From NCBI RefSeq assembly GCF_000283155.1, contig NW_004454160.1, positions 4,931,539 to 4,995,538 on the forward strand: a stretch of DNA of 64,000 bases, given 5' to 3'. The translations under genes were made by a program, and so were the position numbers. Of this stretch, positions 24,451 to 34,659 are shown piece after piece. Under the pieces are notes generated by a model that had not been told where the DNA came from, searched no databases, and was given only the letters and a program-made list of their open reading frames with translations. The DNA comes from Ceratotherium simum simum. Its lineage: Eukaryota > Chordata > Mammalia > Perissodactyla > Rhinocerotidae. Every line of letters begins with the position of its first letter. The stretch's first letter is position 1.

Positions 24451-25424
24451 TTAAGCTTTTCCCAAATGAAGCACATTTAAAAAAAATGCTATTATCAATA
24501 GTAGCAGTCTGCCTTCTCTAGAAGTCTGGGGAAATTTGACACATTTTCACTTCCTAATGCCTCTCATTGTTTTCTGTCACAGTGCGTGAGTGAGGGGCTG
24601 GCGGTACTGACAGTACAATAATGGTTAAAACTGATGGGAACTTTCAATACCTTTTATGGGAAATAAAAGAAAGTCCCCATATATGGCAGGATTCTGTCAG
24701 GTGAATTTACTACTGTAGAACCTCCAAACATGTCTGAGTGGTGCAGAGAAATAAAGTTGGAGCTTAGGTACAAGAAAAGGTAGCCAACTCTTTTATATCT
24801 TCTCTTCATACCTTGGTTGGGAATATGGGGTAAAGATTATTTCATGACTGACTCACCAAGGGAAGTTCAGTCTCTTCTCTTTTTCTTTTCTAGAAGGATC
24901 CATTGATTATTGATTAATTAGGTAAACCAGTGTGAGGTCCTGCATCAGAATGAAACGGCTGCACATGGTGAAGCTCAGGAAGTCGATGAGATTGCCTGGG
25001 GGAGTGTGGACAGTGGTTGGGAAGTGGACTAGGACTAGTGCAGCTTCCATGAGAGCAGGTGCCTCGTCTGTCTTCATGGCTGCATGGGCCACACTGAGTA
25101 TAAAGCCCAACACACAGTACTCGGGAAATGCCTAGCGATGAATAAAAGAACAAATCACAAAGTCCCGCTGGACCCCACTGTCAGGGACTGAGCTGAGAGA
25201 GGGAATATGAGAAGTGATTAGACAGCCCAGATGGCGTCATGAATGCCAAGAAAGGAATGTTGTAAGTGGAGGCAATGGACAACATTATGTTAAATGTTAC
25301 CGAGAAGTTCTGGCAGTTACAAAACAATTAATTGGAAATAAAAAAGAAAAATGCTACAGTAATGACTTAAAAATAAAGGTTTTGATGTTGTTGTTTGTTT
25401 CTTTGTTTGATGCATGACAGGAAG
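24451..25424. other. Unrecognised sequence
   Basis: No repeat assigned. Opposed short frames near 24907-25153 on both strands are not convincing as genes. Confidence 0.45.
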
Positions 25425-25620
25425 TCAGAGGGAGGTAGTCTCAGACTTGGGCAGTGGCTCAACAATGCCATCAGAGACTCAGCTCCTTTCTCTCTGCCAT
25501 TCGCAGTATGTTGGATTTCCTCCTCGTGTCACAAGATGACTACTGCACCTCCAGGTAGTGTGTCCATATCCACTGCAGAAGGAGGGGGGAATGGGCAAAT
25601 GGATAAGGAGCAGGCCAACT
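25425..25620 (+). mobile_element. Unnamed old mammalian repeat, copy B
   Basis: 'gtagtctcagacttgggcagtggctcaacaatgccatcag' followed by a 'ctctgccattc' block matches copies A (21680-21995) and C (31966-32235) in order and spacing. Confidence 0.5.
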
Positions 25621-25990
25621 GAGTCTGTCCATTTTCTCAGGAACACCAAATCTTTCCCACAACAAACTTCCTTTCCTCTCTTTGATGAGATCTAGGTTGT
25701 GTGGTCACCTTTAGATCAACTCCTGACCAAAGGTCTTGAGATTCCATTACTGTTTTAATACATCAGATTCATCTTCTGTGGCTGAGGAAAGGCTTTTCTC
25801 TGAGATCTAGGGGTCACCAATGGTGACTTAAAAAATGGGATTCTGCTGGAGGGAACAGGGGAGGTTGCATGTTGGATAGACACGGATGATGTCTCTTATA
25901 GAAGTTACATTTTTAAAAGACCCAAACAGGATCAGCTGCATAATTTGCAGAGCCCAGTGTAAAATTCACAAATCATTAAGAATTTCAAGA

Positions 25991-26228
25991 GGGGCCGGCC
26001 CCATGGCCTAGTGGTTAAGTGCGTGCGCTCCACTGCTGGCAGCCCGGGGTTCGGATCCTGGTTGCGCACCGACACACTGCTTATCAGGCCATGCTGTGGC
26101 GGTGTCCCACATAAAGTGGAGGAAGATCGGCACAGATGTTAGCCCAGGGCCAGTCTTCCTCAGCAAAAAGAGGAGGATTGGCAGGGATGTTAGCTCAGGG
26201 CTGATCTTCCTCACAGTAAATAAATAAG

Positions 26229-26259
<31 letters not shown>

Positions 26260-26260
26260 A
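25991..26260 (+). mobile_element. ERE SINE (equid), sense, well preserved
   Basis: Starts GGGGCCGGCCCCATGGCC. The A box TGGCCTAGTGG (26004-26014) and B box GGTTCGGATCC (26048-26058) fit the polymerase III tRNA-promoter consensus well. The body has two GTTAGC(T/C)CAGGG modules, and the tail is a TAAA-type repeat. Exact 12 bp TSDs AGAATTTCAAGA lie at 25979-25990 and 26261-26272. It looks the best preserved of the ten. Confidence 0.97.
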
Positions 26261-26262
26261 AG
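26221..26262 (+). repeat. (TAAA)n microsatellite in the ERE tail
   Basis: Roughly ten TAAA/AAAT units with one GTAA interruption form the A-rich 3' tail of the ERE. This is a likely length-variable microsatellite. Confidence 0.9.
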
Positions 26263-26355
26263 AATTTCAAGACAACAACAGTGAAGCATTAAACCAAGTG
26301 TGGGGCCCTTCTGAGTGTGGAGCCCTGTGTCACTGCGTTTGTCCCATGTCCATGA

Positions 26356-27539
26356 GGGCCCTCGACACAAAGCTGACCACTGAGCTGGGCAGTTGGGAGA
26401 GCACTGGTGAAGCGGGAGGAGGGGAGGAGAGGAGAAAGCAGTAGGTTGAGGAGTGAACGGGAAGTGAGGAAGAGGAGATGGCACCAACACTCCTTGGAGA
26501 AAATAGACATGACGCAGTAGGAGGAAGCTGGCTAAATAGGGAAAGAGAGAAGAGAGTGGGCGGAGGCTCCATGTACCCAGCAAACTGCTGCCCAGACATC
26601 TTCTGTCTCTCTCTCTTGGGCCAGCTTGTGGTGCAGCCCGGGGGGGGACTTTCATGTAGGGCAGGTGGGAGAGGGGCTGGGGCTGAGAGCTCCACTCAGC
26701 CCTCATCGAGAGGCATGCCACCACACCAGGAGAACATGGAGGCAGAGCAGCAAGCCTTGGGTCAGAAAAGATAGGTTCGAATCCCAGTTCTGCTAGGGAC
26801 TAGGAAAACTCTGAATCTCTGTCCCTTAGTTAGCTTACCTGTTGGCAGAGGATAGCAAAACATGTGTCATGTGGTTTATGAGGGTGACTTGCTACAAAAG
26901 GAAGGCATGGGTGTTGCCCTTTGAGCAGACACCCTCCACACGAAGGGGGGGCATCCCCCTCCTGCCCATCCCCCTACCACTATTGACCCCAGCCCCTCAA
27001 TACTAATTTTAAGAGATTCCATTAATTATATGATGATACTGTCAGTACAAGTGGTGGGTGGGATGGTGCAGGGAGGGGAGGGAAAGGAAGAGGTAGACAC
27101 GTTTGTTTAAGTAAACCCACTTCTTTCCCTCCCCGCCCCCCACCTTTGCCATCCATTGGAGACTTGGGCTCAGGGCTTGTGCGACTTGGTGATGTAAACA
27201 GTGCTTGAGTGATGTCACCCCCATCAGCGCCAAGAGACATAAATTTCATTTCCCAGAAGATGTAGCAGACAGTAGCTTCTTGGCAAACAGTGACTCGAAC
27301 AATAAATATTGGCAGAGGACAGAGACCTTTAATGGAAAAGCTTTGTGAACTGAGAGCAGCCAGGCTGTAAATCCCAATACAGAGAGGGATTTAAGACTTT
27401 AGACCAGAAGACAGATTCATCAGAAGCAAAATAATTCTAAAGCCCATTTGAAGAAATCAACTATTAAAATCTAAGTATTAAATAAAAACCACATCTAACT
27501 GAGGTAAGAAATCACGCAAATGAGGCAGAAGCCCCCTAT
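26356..27539. other. Unrecognised GC-variable sequence
   Basis: The longest open frame of the window (238 codons, minus, 26008-26724) runs from here back across the ERE and so is not a gene. A G8 run lies near 26640. Nothing else recognised. Confidence 0.5.
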
Positions 27540-27700
27540 CCTAGCCTCCCCGTTAGGGCTGTGAGGCCAGGGAGGGGGGCGTGTCCTCCCCAGAGGCGGA
27601 GAAAGCAGAGCCAATCAGGAGACGGTGGGCGGAGCCTCCACTGGGGCCGGGAAGAAGGGCGGCGGGAGAGCTGCAATGTTACGTCACTCTGTGAAACTAA
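27540..27700 (+). promoter_or_regulatory. Candidate GC-box/CCAAT/CRE promoter-like cluster
   Basis: Within 80 bp there are a CCAAT box in GCCAATCAG (27610-27618), GC boxes GGGCGG (27627-27632) and GGGCGGCGGG (27657-27666), and a CRE-like TTACGTCA (27679-27686). This is a typical compact TATA-less promoter arrangement. No exon has been shown downstream. The motifs are seen; promoter function is inferred. Confidence 0.4.
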
Positions 27701-28169
27701 TGTGACGGTTATGAAAACTAAGTGTGAAGGGAGGATAGCAAGGGTTCACCTGGAAAACAAAAAAGGACAACTTGCAAGCTTAAATAAAGGTCAGAAAATG
27801 TCCCCCAAATATCCCTTGTCAAAAAAATTCATTGGGTGTCTGAGTTCTGACATTTTAAGTAATGTAATGTGCATTTCATTTTGTATTCCTCTGCAGTGAA
27901 GTCACTTCCAACACTGACTGCAGGAAGAAAACCGAGGCTGTCTTCATCTTGCAAGACGTCTGGGCACCTAAAGCTTTGAAGCACGTTGGTTTCTCTCAGA
28001 AGGTGATGCCAGCATCCAGGGGCAAAATCTGGGTCTGCTTGACTGAGGACACTGCAAGTCCAAGAGCAGACCTACAGCGGGAAGACGGCAGGCCTCCCGA
28101 AGGTGACTGCACTTCCACAGGTTCCCGCACCCATTCTTTTGAAATTTTTGCCCTGGGGGGTGGGGGTAG
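27701..28169. other. Unrecognised sequence with splice-like signals
   Basis: TTTTGTATTCCTCTGCAG ending near 27897 resembles a splice acceptor, and CCCGAAGGTGACTGC near 28100 resembles a weak donor, about 200 bp apart. Reading frames between them do not resemble a protein. A non-coding exon is possible but unproven. Confidence 0.3.
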
Positions 28170-28290
28170 ACAGGGTGTGACTATTATTGTCCCCATTGTC
28201 CCCTCAGATGAGGAAATGGGAGTTCAAAGCGGTTAGGTGACTTGCTCAGGGTCACATAACCTGGGGCTTCTTGCTTCAAATCTCAAGCTT
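28170..28290 (-). mobile_element. MIR SINE
   Basis: Antisense MIR core: 'ccccattgtcccctcagatgaggaaatgg', 'gcggttaggtgacttgctcagggtcacataac'. Confidence 0.7.
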
Positions 28291-28639
28291 TTCTCACTTT
28301 ACCACGCACAGAGCCAAATTCCAACTCAGCGTGAGAGACTTTCAGCAGAAATCCACCTCTGGACTGAGAGATTCGCCTGTGCCCAGGTGGGTCTGGCGAT
28401 TCCCTGGGGTTGCCCAACAGACCCTGACATTAAATCCTATTCTAGAGTTGACTCCCACAGCCTGGACTGAAGGAGCGTCCTCCGAATTCTGGAGTCTGCC
28501 TTTCCCGGGGCGGCGCTGGTCCGAGCAGACAGAGATGAAGGAGGGTGCCCAGCCTAGGGTATTTGCCCCAACCGGAGATCCAGATGTGGATCACCTAACC
28601 TGGGCTTGACCATCATCCTTGTAGAGATATCCCAGGGGG
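28291..28639. other. Unrecognised sequence
   Basis: No gene or repeat recognised. Confidence 0.45.
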
Positions 28640-28768
28640 GTCAGATGGTAAGGCAGTCTTGGGAAGCACGCTAGACGGCGATGCCCTGACGACAAGAACC
28701 AGGTCTTACTCATCTATATTCCTCCTGCCAGCACAGTGCCTGACACATTAAATCCCTCTCTGTAATAA
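28640..28768 (+). mobile_element. L2 LINE 3' fragment
   Basis: 'acgacaagaaccaggtcttactcatctatattcctcc' and AGCACAGTGCCTGACACATT are sense L2 3' phrases. The next ERE begins just downstream. Confidence 0.5.
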
Positions 28769-28770
28769 TG

Positions 28771-28965
28771 TAAAAACTGGGCCGGCCTGCTGGCGTAGTG
28801 GTTAAGTTCACACTCTCCGCTTTGGTGGCCTGGGGTTCCAGGGAGCCCCGGCATGGACCTACACACTGCTCATCAAGCCATGCTGTGGCGGCGACCCACA
28901 TACAAGATAGAGGAAGACTGGCACAGATGTTAGCTCAGGGACAATCTTCCTCACCAAAAAACAAA
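28771..28965 (+). mobile_element. ERE SINE (equid), short form, sense
   Basis: GGGCCGGCCTGCTGGCGTAG head, CATACAAGATAGAGGAAGAC body and a single GTTAGCTCAGGGACAATCTT module followed by an A-rich tail. The B-box region (GGGGTTCCAGGGAG) is degraded. I could not define a clean TSD. Confidence 0.9.
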
Positions 28966-29004
28966 CAAATCTTGTTTACTAAATAAATGAACAAATAAAC
29001 TTTG

Positions 29005-29170
29005 ATAAAATACCTGGATCTGAGTCTTGGCTCTGCCACGTGAAGGCCATGTGACAGTAAGCAAATCCCTAAAGCTCTCCAAACTATAGTTTCCTCGGTG
29101 AGATGAATTTACCTTATGGGGTTGTAAGGAATAAATGAACTAAAGCGTGTGAAAGAGTCTAATAAATTAA
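29005..29170 (+). mobile_element. MIR SINE
   Basis: 'ctgagtcttggctctgccacgtg', 'agtttcctcggtgagatgaatttacc' and 'gttgtaaggaataaatgaac' form a sense MIR lacking its 5' end. Confidence 0.65.
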
Positions 29171-29490
29171 AATCCACTAAAAATTCTAGAGAAAGCATTG
29201 CTAACATTAGAAATCCTTTTCTTGACCACTTACTATCTTTCCTTGCTACCCAATCTCTCTCCCAGCCTCCCATTACTTTATGGCCTCCCACCCTGAACTA
29301 ATAGGCACTGGGTTGATGTTGGGTGGAGGAGGTAGAAAGGTAAGTCAGCCTCAAGTTGCTGACAGTCAACACAGCTCTCTCTTACCTGGAAGCCCCAACA
29401 GTCCTAAAAGTGTGTCTGCAATTACCATGGCAACACGGAGACTGCCCACCTCACACCCTGGTGTCCAGAACGATGGCCATGTGTTAGATC
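29171..29490. other. Unrecognised sequence
   Basis: No gene or repeat recognised. Confidence 0.45.
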
Positions 29491-29519
29491 TGTGTGTGTG
29501 TGTGTTTGTGTGTGTGTGT
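29491..29519 (+). repeat. (TG)n microsatellite
   Basis: TG repeats with one TTTG interruption. Confidence 0.95.
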
Positions 29520-29660
29520 CAGCGAGGAGTAGGGGTGATCCAGCTGTTGGGGCACTGCACACTCCAGTGGCTATTAAGAGACCAAAAAGTGCCCAAGCAC
29601 AGAAGATCTGTGCCTACTCCCATTGGAAACAGGAACCAGGCCTTTTTTGATGCTTTAGAC

Positions 29661-30197
29661 CAGGAGTCAGTAAACTACAACCCCTGGGCCAAATCTGGCC
29701 CTACTGCCTGTTTTTTGCACAGCTCACAAGGTAAGAATGGTTTTTACTTTTTTTTTTTTTTTTTGGTGAGGAAGATTGGCCCTGAGGTAACATCTGTGCC
29801 AATCTTCCTCCATTTTATATGTGGAATGTTACCACAGCATGGCTTGATGAGCAGTGTATAGGTCTGCACCCAGGATCCAAACCTGCGAACCCCAGGCTGC
29901 CAAAGCGGAGCATGCAAACTTAACCACTACACCACCAGGCCGGCCCAGTTTTTACATTTTTTAATGGTTGAAAATCAAAAGAAGAATATTTCATGACATG
30001 TGAAAATTATATGAAATTCAAATGTCAATGTCCATAAAGTAAAGTTTCATTGGAACATCGCCCACCCCTTTGTTTACTGTTTGTATTATCTGTGGCTGCT
30101 TTCACAGTTGAAATAGAGCTGCAGTAGAGACCATATGGCCCACAAAGCCTTAAATATTTACTACTGGGCCCTTTACAGGAGAAGTTTGCCCACCCTG
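29661..30197 (-). mobile_element. hAT-type non-autonomous DNA transposon, split by an ERE
   Basis: Terminal inverted repeats CAGGAGTCAGTAAACTAC (29661) and GAAGTTTGCCCACCCTG (end 30197). The interior has GGCCAAATCTGGCCCTACTG, AAGTTTCATTGGAACATCG, CTGTGGCTGCTTTCACAG and 'atatggcccacaaagcc'. After removing the ERE it is about 340 bp, too short for a transposase. A second copy in the opposite orientation lies at 48111-48304. Confidence 0.8.
29748..29947 (-). mobile_element. ERE SINE (equid), short form, antisense
   Basis: T-run, then GTGAGGAAGATTGGCCCTGA, CATGGCTTGATGAGCAGTGT and the end ACCACCAGGCCGGCCC. One body module only. Short direct repeats GTTTTTAC flank it (29740-29747 and 29948-29955). 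It sits inside the hAT element 29661-30197 and is therefore younger. Confidence 0.94.
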
Positions 30198-30204
30198 GTC
30201 TAGG

Positions 30205-30345
30205 CCTTCAATTCCACACACTTTCAATGAGCATAGACTTGTGCCAGGCTCTGGGCTCACCCCTGGGGTACACTGATGAATAAGGCACCACCTCCATCCT
30301 TGTGAGGCCCACGGTCTAGTGGAAGAACATGCAGGTTAAACACCC
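30205..30345 (-). mobile_element. L2 LINE 3' fragment
   Basis: 'tcaatgagcatagacttgtgccaggctctggg' and ACTGATGAATAAGGCACCAC are antisense L2 3' phrases. Confidence 0.6.
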
Positions 30346-31965
30346 AGTCCGCTGTGTTCCTAGAGATGCCAGATCCATCCGGGGGCCCCCAGTGTGCATA
30401 GAGAGTCCAGTTTGAGGTAATGTGGCCCCTGCAAGGAGTCCTAGCCATTCATGATTGCACTGGGGGCACAGTTCTGAGGAGAGCGAGCTGGTCTCTTGGG
30501 GCATATCCAGCGGTTCCTGCGAGGGCCTGGGTGTGGGCTGGCTCTCACATCCAGGTGCCATCCTGCACCAGCCTGTTCTGACTGGCTCTTTGCAAACAGG
30601 TGTGGGGACATCCAGTCATGATAGGCTGAAGTCTCTTGGGCCGGATCTCCAACAGTCTGTGGACCGCCTGCCCTCTGTTTATAGCTGTGTCCTCTGTTCC
30701 TTTAGTGGATTGTTTTATTGTGTCACTATTACCGTTTTATTGTGGGTACTGCATGCAATCTGGTCTCTTCCTGCCTCGCATAGATGTGTAATGTCTCCTT
30801 CCCTGGGTAGACTCGCCAAGTCTCTCCTGATGCCACCTGTGGTCAGAGGCTTCTCACAAGGGGTAGAGGCACAGCCAGCAACGTTCAGCACCAAGTATAA
30901 AGCCATAACAACAAAGAAGTGAGTGATAAAATAAAGTTCAAAATGCCAGTAGCCTAAGTGTCAACCTGTTTCGTGCAGAACTAGTGGATCCCTCGGCTAA
31001 GTGTGAGGGATAAAGTCTAAACTTAAAAGTTATACAGGCCCAGGGGGTAGTGCTTCTTTCAATGCCCAACGGGCACATGGTGCTCATATACTGGGATCTG
31101 TGAGCTGAACTCAAAGGTAATGGGCAGGGCTAACTTGGGTTTTGAAAGTGAGCCTTAAAGACAACTAAGGAAGTACAAGAGACTCCTCTTACTGCTGAAT
31201 GGCAGGGACACGAGACGGTTCAGGGAAAGCCCAAAGGCACTAATTGGCAAGCAGAGGAGGAAGGAGAGGGGTAGGTCACGTGAGGTGACCCTACTGCAGA
31301 AATGAACCCTGGTCGGGAGCATACGAGGGCTCAGTATGGAGAGTAAAGGGTGGATGCATGTCTCATCAAGGAAGGAAGGTTTCTGTGGCAAAGGGGTGGT
31401 TTTGCTTGTTTTGGAAGGAGGCACTCACAATGAAATCTGTAACCTTAGGGGGAGAATTGAAATGGGTTGTGGAATTTACAGACAAGTGGAAGATTTCGAT
31501 GGGGTGAGGGCAGCAGTGCTATGGGCTAAGGAACATGCTCTTTTGCACCTGCTTTCAGGACCTGTTTTGCCCAGCCAGGCTGCAGCGTGCCCCTGGCATG
31601 CTGAGCAGCCAGTGAGTGGGCTTGCTAGAGCCTCTGCCTGTGAGGTCCAGGCCAGGCTGGGATCCTGAGACAAAGGATTCACACCGGGACAGATTGCTTA
31701 ACGTTGGAGCAGGCTGGGAGTCCCAAATGCACTGTTGCCTTCACCATCACTGTACTTCACTTTCTAGAAAGTTGTGTATGAACAAAATGTGTATAATTTG
31801 AATCAGTACAAATGCACTAACGCATATATACATATAGTGCTTTACAATGGTAGAAGCTCTTTTCAAAGACATGATTTTCCCTTAGTCTTTATGACAATCA
31901 TGGGAGGTAGCTACTATTACCACTTTTACTATTTCAGAGATAAGAATCGTGAGTATTTACCGCAC
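30346..31965. other. Unrecognised sequence
   Basis: About 1.6 kb without an assigned repeat. The 155-codon plus frame at 30455-30922 has no recognisable domain and a minus frame lies opposite. No gene called. Confidence 0.45.
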
Positions 31966-32235
31966 ATAACAGTAAGTCCAGAGGTGGGGAAGCTCTGGGT
32001 TAGTCCAGTGGCTCAACAACATTGTCAGCGATTCCAGTTCTTTCTATCTTTCCACTCCACCCTCCTCACTTCTCAGCCTTGTCCTCAGACTGTCTTCCTT
32101 GGTTGGAAGATGGCTGCCACATCTTCATACCACAAAACCCAGCAGCATAGAGGGCCTGTGTCTTCCTTGAGTTCATTTCTAAGATTGAGGGACTCTTCAC
32201 TAGAAGCCCTTCCCAGCAGACTTTTCCTCCTGCCG
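31966..32235 (+). mobile_element. Unnamed old mammalian repeat, copy C
   Basis: CATAACAGTAAGTCCAGAGG, 'ccagtggctcaacaacattgtcagcg' and 'ggaagatggctgccacatcttc' parallel copies A and B in order. Confidence 0.52.
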
Positions 32236-32394
32236 CATTAGCTGGAGTAGGGTTATATGTCCATTCCTAATGGGACCGCCGGAAGGGGGAACGCATTGTC
32301 AGGATGGGCTTGGAAAAAATGCACTGACTGGTTTAACTCTAAATTCATGTCCACTAACCTCAAGAAGGCTCTTATGCACTGTATTTTCCTAGAC

Positions 32395-32582
32395 TAGTGC
32401 TTCGCAAACTTCAATGTGCATCAGAGTCTCCTGGAGGGCTTGTTAAAGCACAGATGGCTGGACGTGGTGCCAGCGTTTCGGATCCAGGAGGTGGAGAATG
32501 GGGCCTGAGAATTTGCACCTCTGACAAGTTCTCAGATGACACTGATGCTGTGGGTCCTGGGACCACATTCTGCGAACCAATG
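32395..32582 (-). mobile_element. MER5A-type hAT element
   Basis: Ends TAGTGCTTCGCAAACT and TGCGAACCAATG are degraded MER5A inverted repeats. The interior has 'catcagagtctcctggagggcttgttaaagcacag' and 'gcctgagaatttgcacc'. Length (~188 bp) matches the family. Confidence 0.85.
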
Positions 32583-32805
32583 CTCTGGATCACTGACTCT
32601 CCTACTGTCCTAGACGATACCATTGGCCTCTTCTCCTTTTTCCTCAAACGTCTGATACCTCGCTTCACTTGCTCCTCAATCTCAACTGATACCTTGCTGC
32701 CCATTTCATCGAGAACAGAAGACAACCTGCTCCCGCCATCACATCTAGCACAGAACTCGTAAACTTTGGTTTCCTTTCTGTTACTACGGATGAACTGCTG
32801 TGCTC

Positions 32806-32848
32806 CTGTTTAAGGCCAATCCCTACATCTGTTTAAGGCCAATCCCTA
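32806..32848. repeat. Short tandem duplication
   Basis: CTGTTTAAGGCCAATCCCTA occurs at 32806-32825 and again at 32829-32848 (23 bp period). Confidence 0.95.
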
Positions 32849-33058
32849 AGGCACTCAGCCTTATCTCCTCTCATCTATCCAAGGACATCACTCCAAAAAA
32901 TGTTCCCCTCGTTGGCAAACTTGCTGATGTTTTCCCTCCTAAAACAAAACAAAGACTCCCTTGACCCCAATCCCTCCTCAACCACTACCTCAATTCTCTG
33001 TTTCGCTTTACAGCAAAACTCCCGAGATTTCTGCACTTCCTTTCTTTCATTCTCTCTT

Positions 33059-33292
33059 TTTTTGTGTGTGAGGAAAATCAGCCCTGAGCTAACATCCATG
33101 CCATTCCTTCTCTTTTTTTGCTGAGGAAGACTGGCCCTGGGCTAACATCCGTGATCATCTTCCTCCACTTTATATGGGATGCTGCCACAGCATGGCTTGA
33201 CAAGTGGTGGATCAGTGCGTGCCCAGGATCCGAACTCGGGCTGCCAACAGTGGAGCACGCACACTTAACTGCTATGCCACAGGGCCGGCCCC
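33059..33292 (-). mobile_element. ERE SINE (equid), antisense, inside L2
   Basis: GTGAGGAAAATCAGCCCTGA start, duplicated GCTAACATCC module and AGGGCCGGCCC end. Perfect 16 bp TSDs TCTTTCATTCTCTCTT lie at 33043-33058 and 33293-33308. Confidence 0.97.
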
Positions 33293-34659
33293 TCTTTCAT
33301 TCTCTCTTGAACCCAGTCCAATCCAGCTTCTGTTCCACCTCTCCACTGAAACTGCTCTTGTCAAGGTTAGCGATGACTTCCTGGTTCCTAATTCCAGTAG
33401 TCAAGTCTTGGTTTCCATCTTAGCCGGTTGGCAGCATCTGACACAGCTCGTCACTTCTCTCTTGGAACACTCTCTATTGGCTTCTGGCCACAGCTGTCTC
33501 TTGATTCTCCTCCCTCCTCTCTGGCTGCTCCTTCTCAGTGTCTTTTGCTAGATTTTCTTCATTCACTGACCTCTAAAGGTTGGCAAGTCCTGGAGCTCAA
33601 ACCTCTCTATCTGCACTCTTACTTTATGTAGTCTCATCTAGTGTCAGGATTTTAAATGCCACCTACATGCTGTGACTCCCAAATTTTCTATCTTCACCCA
33701 ACATCTCTCCACTACATAGCAGACCCATGTATCCCACGGCCTACCTTCCATCTCCAGATATATAGTGGGCATCAAAATTAACATCTCCAAATCTGAGTTC
33801 TTGCTTCGTCCCCAGCAGCACAGCGCACACATGTACCATGTGTTTCTTCCTATTCACAGCAATGGAGACTTCATTCTTCCAGTTCCTCACGCCAAAAGCA
33901 TGGAGTCATCCTTGAATTCACTCTTTTCTCTCACTCACCACGTCCAAACCATCAACAAATACCACTGAGTCTATCTTCAAGGTGTATCCCGTCCAACCCC
34001 TTCTCACAGCTACTACTGCTGCTGGCTATGGTCTAAGCCACTCTCATTTCCTGCCTCCACTATTATAAAAGCATCTTAACAGGTCTCCCTGCTTCTTCCC
34101 TTGCCTCCCCCTTCCCCCATCTTCTATTTTCAACACCACCAGCGAGAGTGATGCCATTAAAATGTAAATCAGATTGTCACTCTTCAGCTCACAATCTCAC
34201 TCAGAGCAAAAGCCAAAATCTTTACAAAGGCCTGCAGGGGATCTGGCCCTGGTTTCTTCTCTGATGTCACTGCCTTCTCCCTCCTCCACCCTCACTTCTC
34301 TGCAGCTCCGCTGGCCCCTTGCAGCTCCCTGAACACGTCAAGCATGTGCTCTCCTTTACACTTGCTGTGACTCTGCTAGGGGTACCCCTCCTGCAGAAAT
34401 CTCTGGGTCCAGCTCCTTGAGGTTCTGACATCCCTAAATGAAATAGGAACAAACCCCTAACCTCACTTCTGCCCCAACACTTTCTCTTCCCCTTAACCTA
34501 CCTTAATTTTCTTGTAGCACATATTATCACCTGACATTATATACATATTTACTTATCATATGTCTCCCCCCTAGAATGTGTACAGCATGAGGGCAGGGAA
34601 TTTGAGCCCATAGTAGGCACTCAATAAAATTTGTTGATTTAATTAATGGAAAGGGGAAT

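Larger units (their letters stand above)
25925..26355 (+). mobile_element. hAT-like old repeat, split by an ERE
   Basis: AACAGGATCAGCTGCATAAT, 'ttgcagagcccagtgtaaaattc', and after the ERE 'gcattaaaccaagtgtggggcccttctgagtgtgg' match a widespread mammalian element I recall as hAT-type. The termini are degenerate and I cannot verify inverted repeats, so the class is tentative. Confidence 0.4.
32600..34650 (+). mobile_element. Long sense L2 LINE fragment, split by an ERE
   Basis: The longest L2 here. Ordered sense phrases run from 'cttcacttgctcctcaatctcaactg' near 32660, through 'tcaaggttagcgatgacttcctgg', 'gagtcatccttgaattcactc', 'gtgatgccattaaaatgtaaatcagattgtcac' and 'gctggccccttgcagctccctgaacac', to the 3' end 'gtaggcactcaataaaatttgttg' at 34650. 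Apart from the ERE it is nearly continuous, about 1.8 kb, and extends into the C-terminal ORF2 region. Stops and indels are frequent and it is inactive. Confidence 0.8.

Noticed and set aside
25991..26090. tRNA-like sequence with good A and B boxes
   Set aside because: It is the tRNA-derived head of an ERE SINE, with SINE body and tail and target-site duplications, so not a functional tRNA gene.
26008..26724. 238-codon minus-strand open frame, the longest in the window
   Set aside because: It runs through an ERE SINE, its (TAAA)n tail (LFIYLFIYLFTYLFT-like residues) and the flanking old repeat. The product is a translation of repeats.
29280..29861. 193-codon plus frame
   Set aside because: Crosses a (TG)n microsatellite (CVCVFVCVC residues), part of a hAT element and the start of an ERE.
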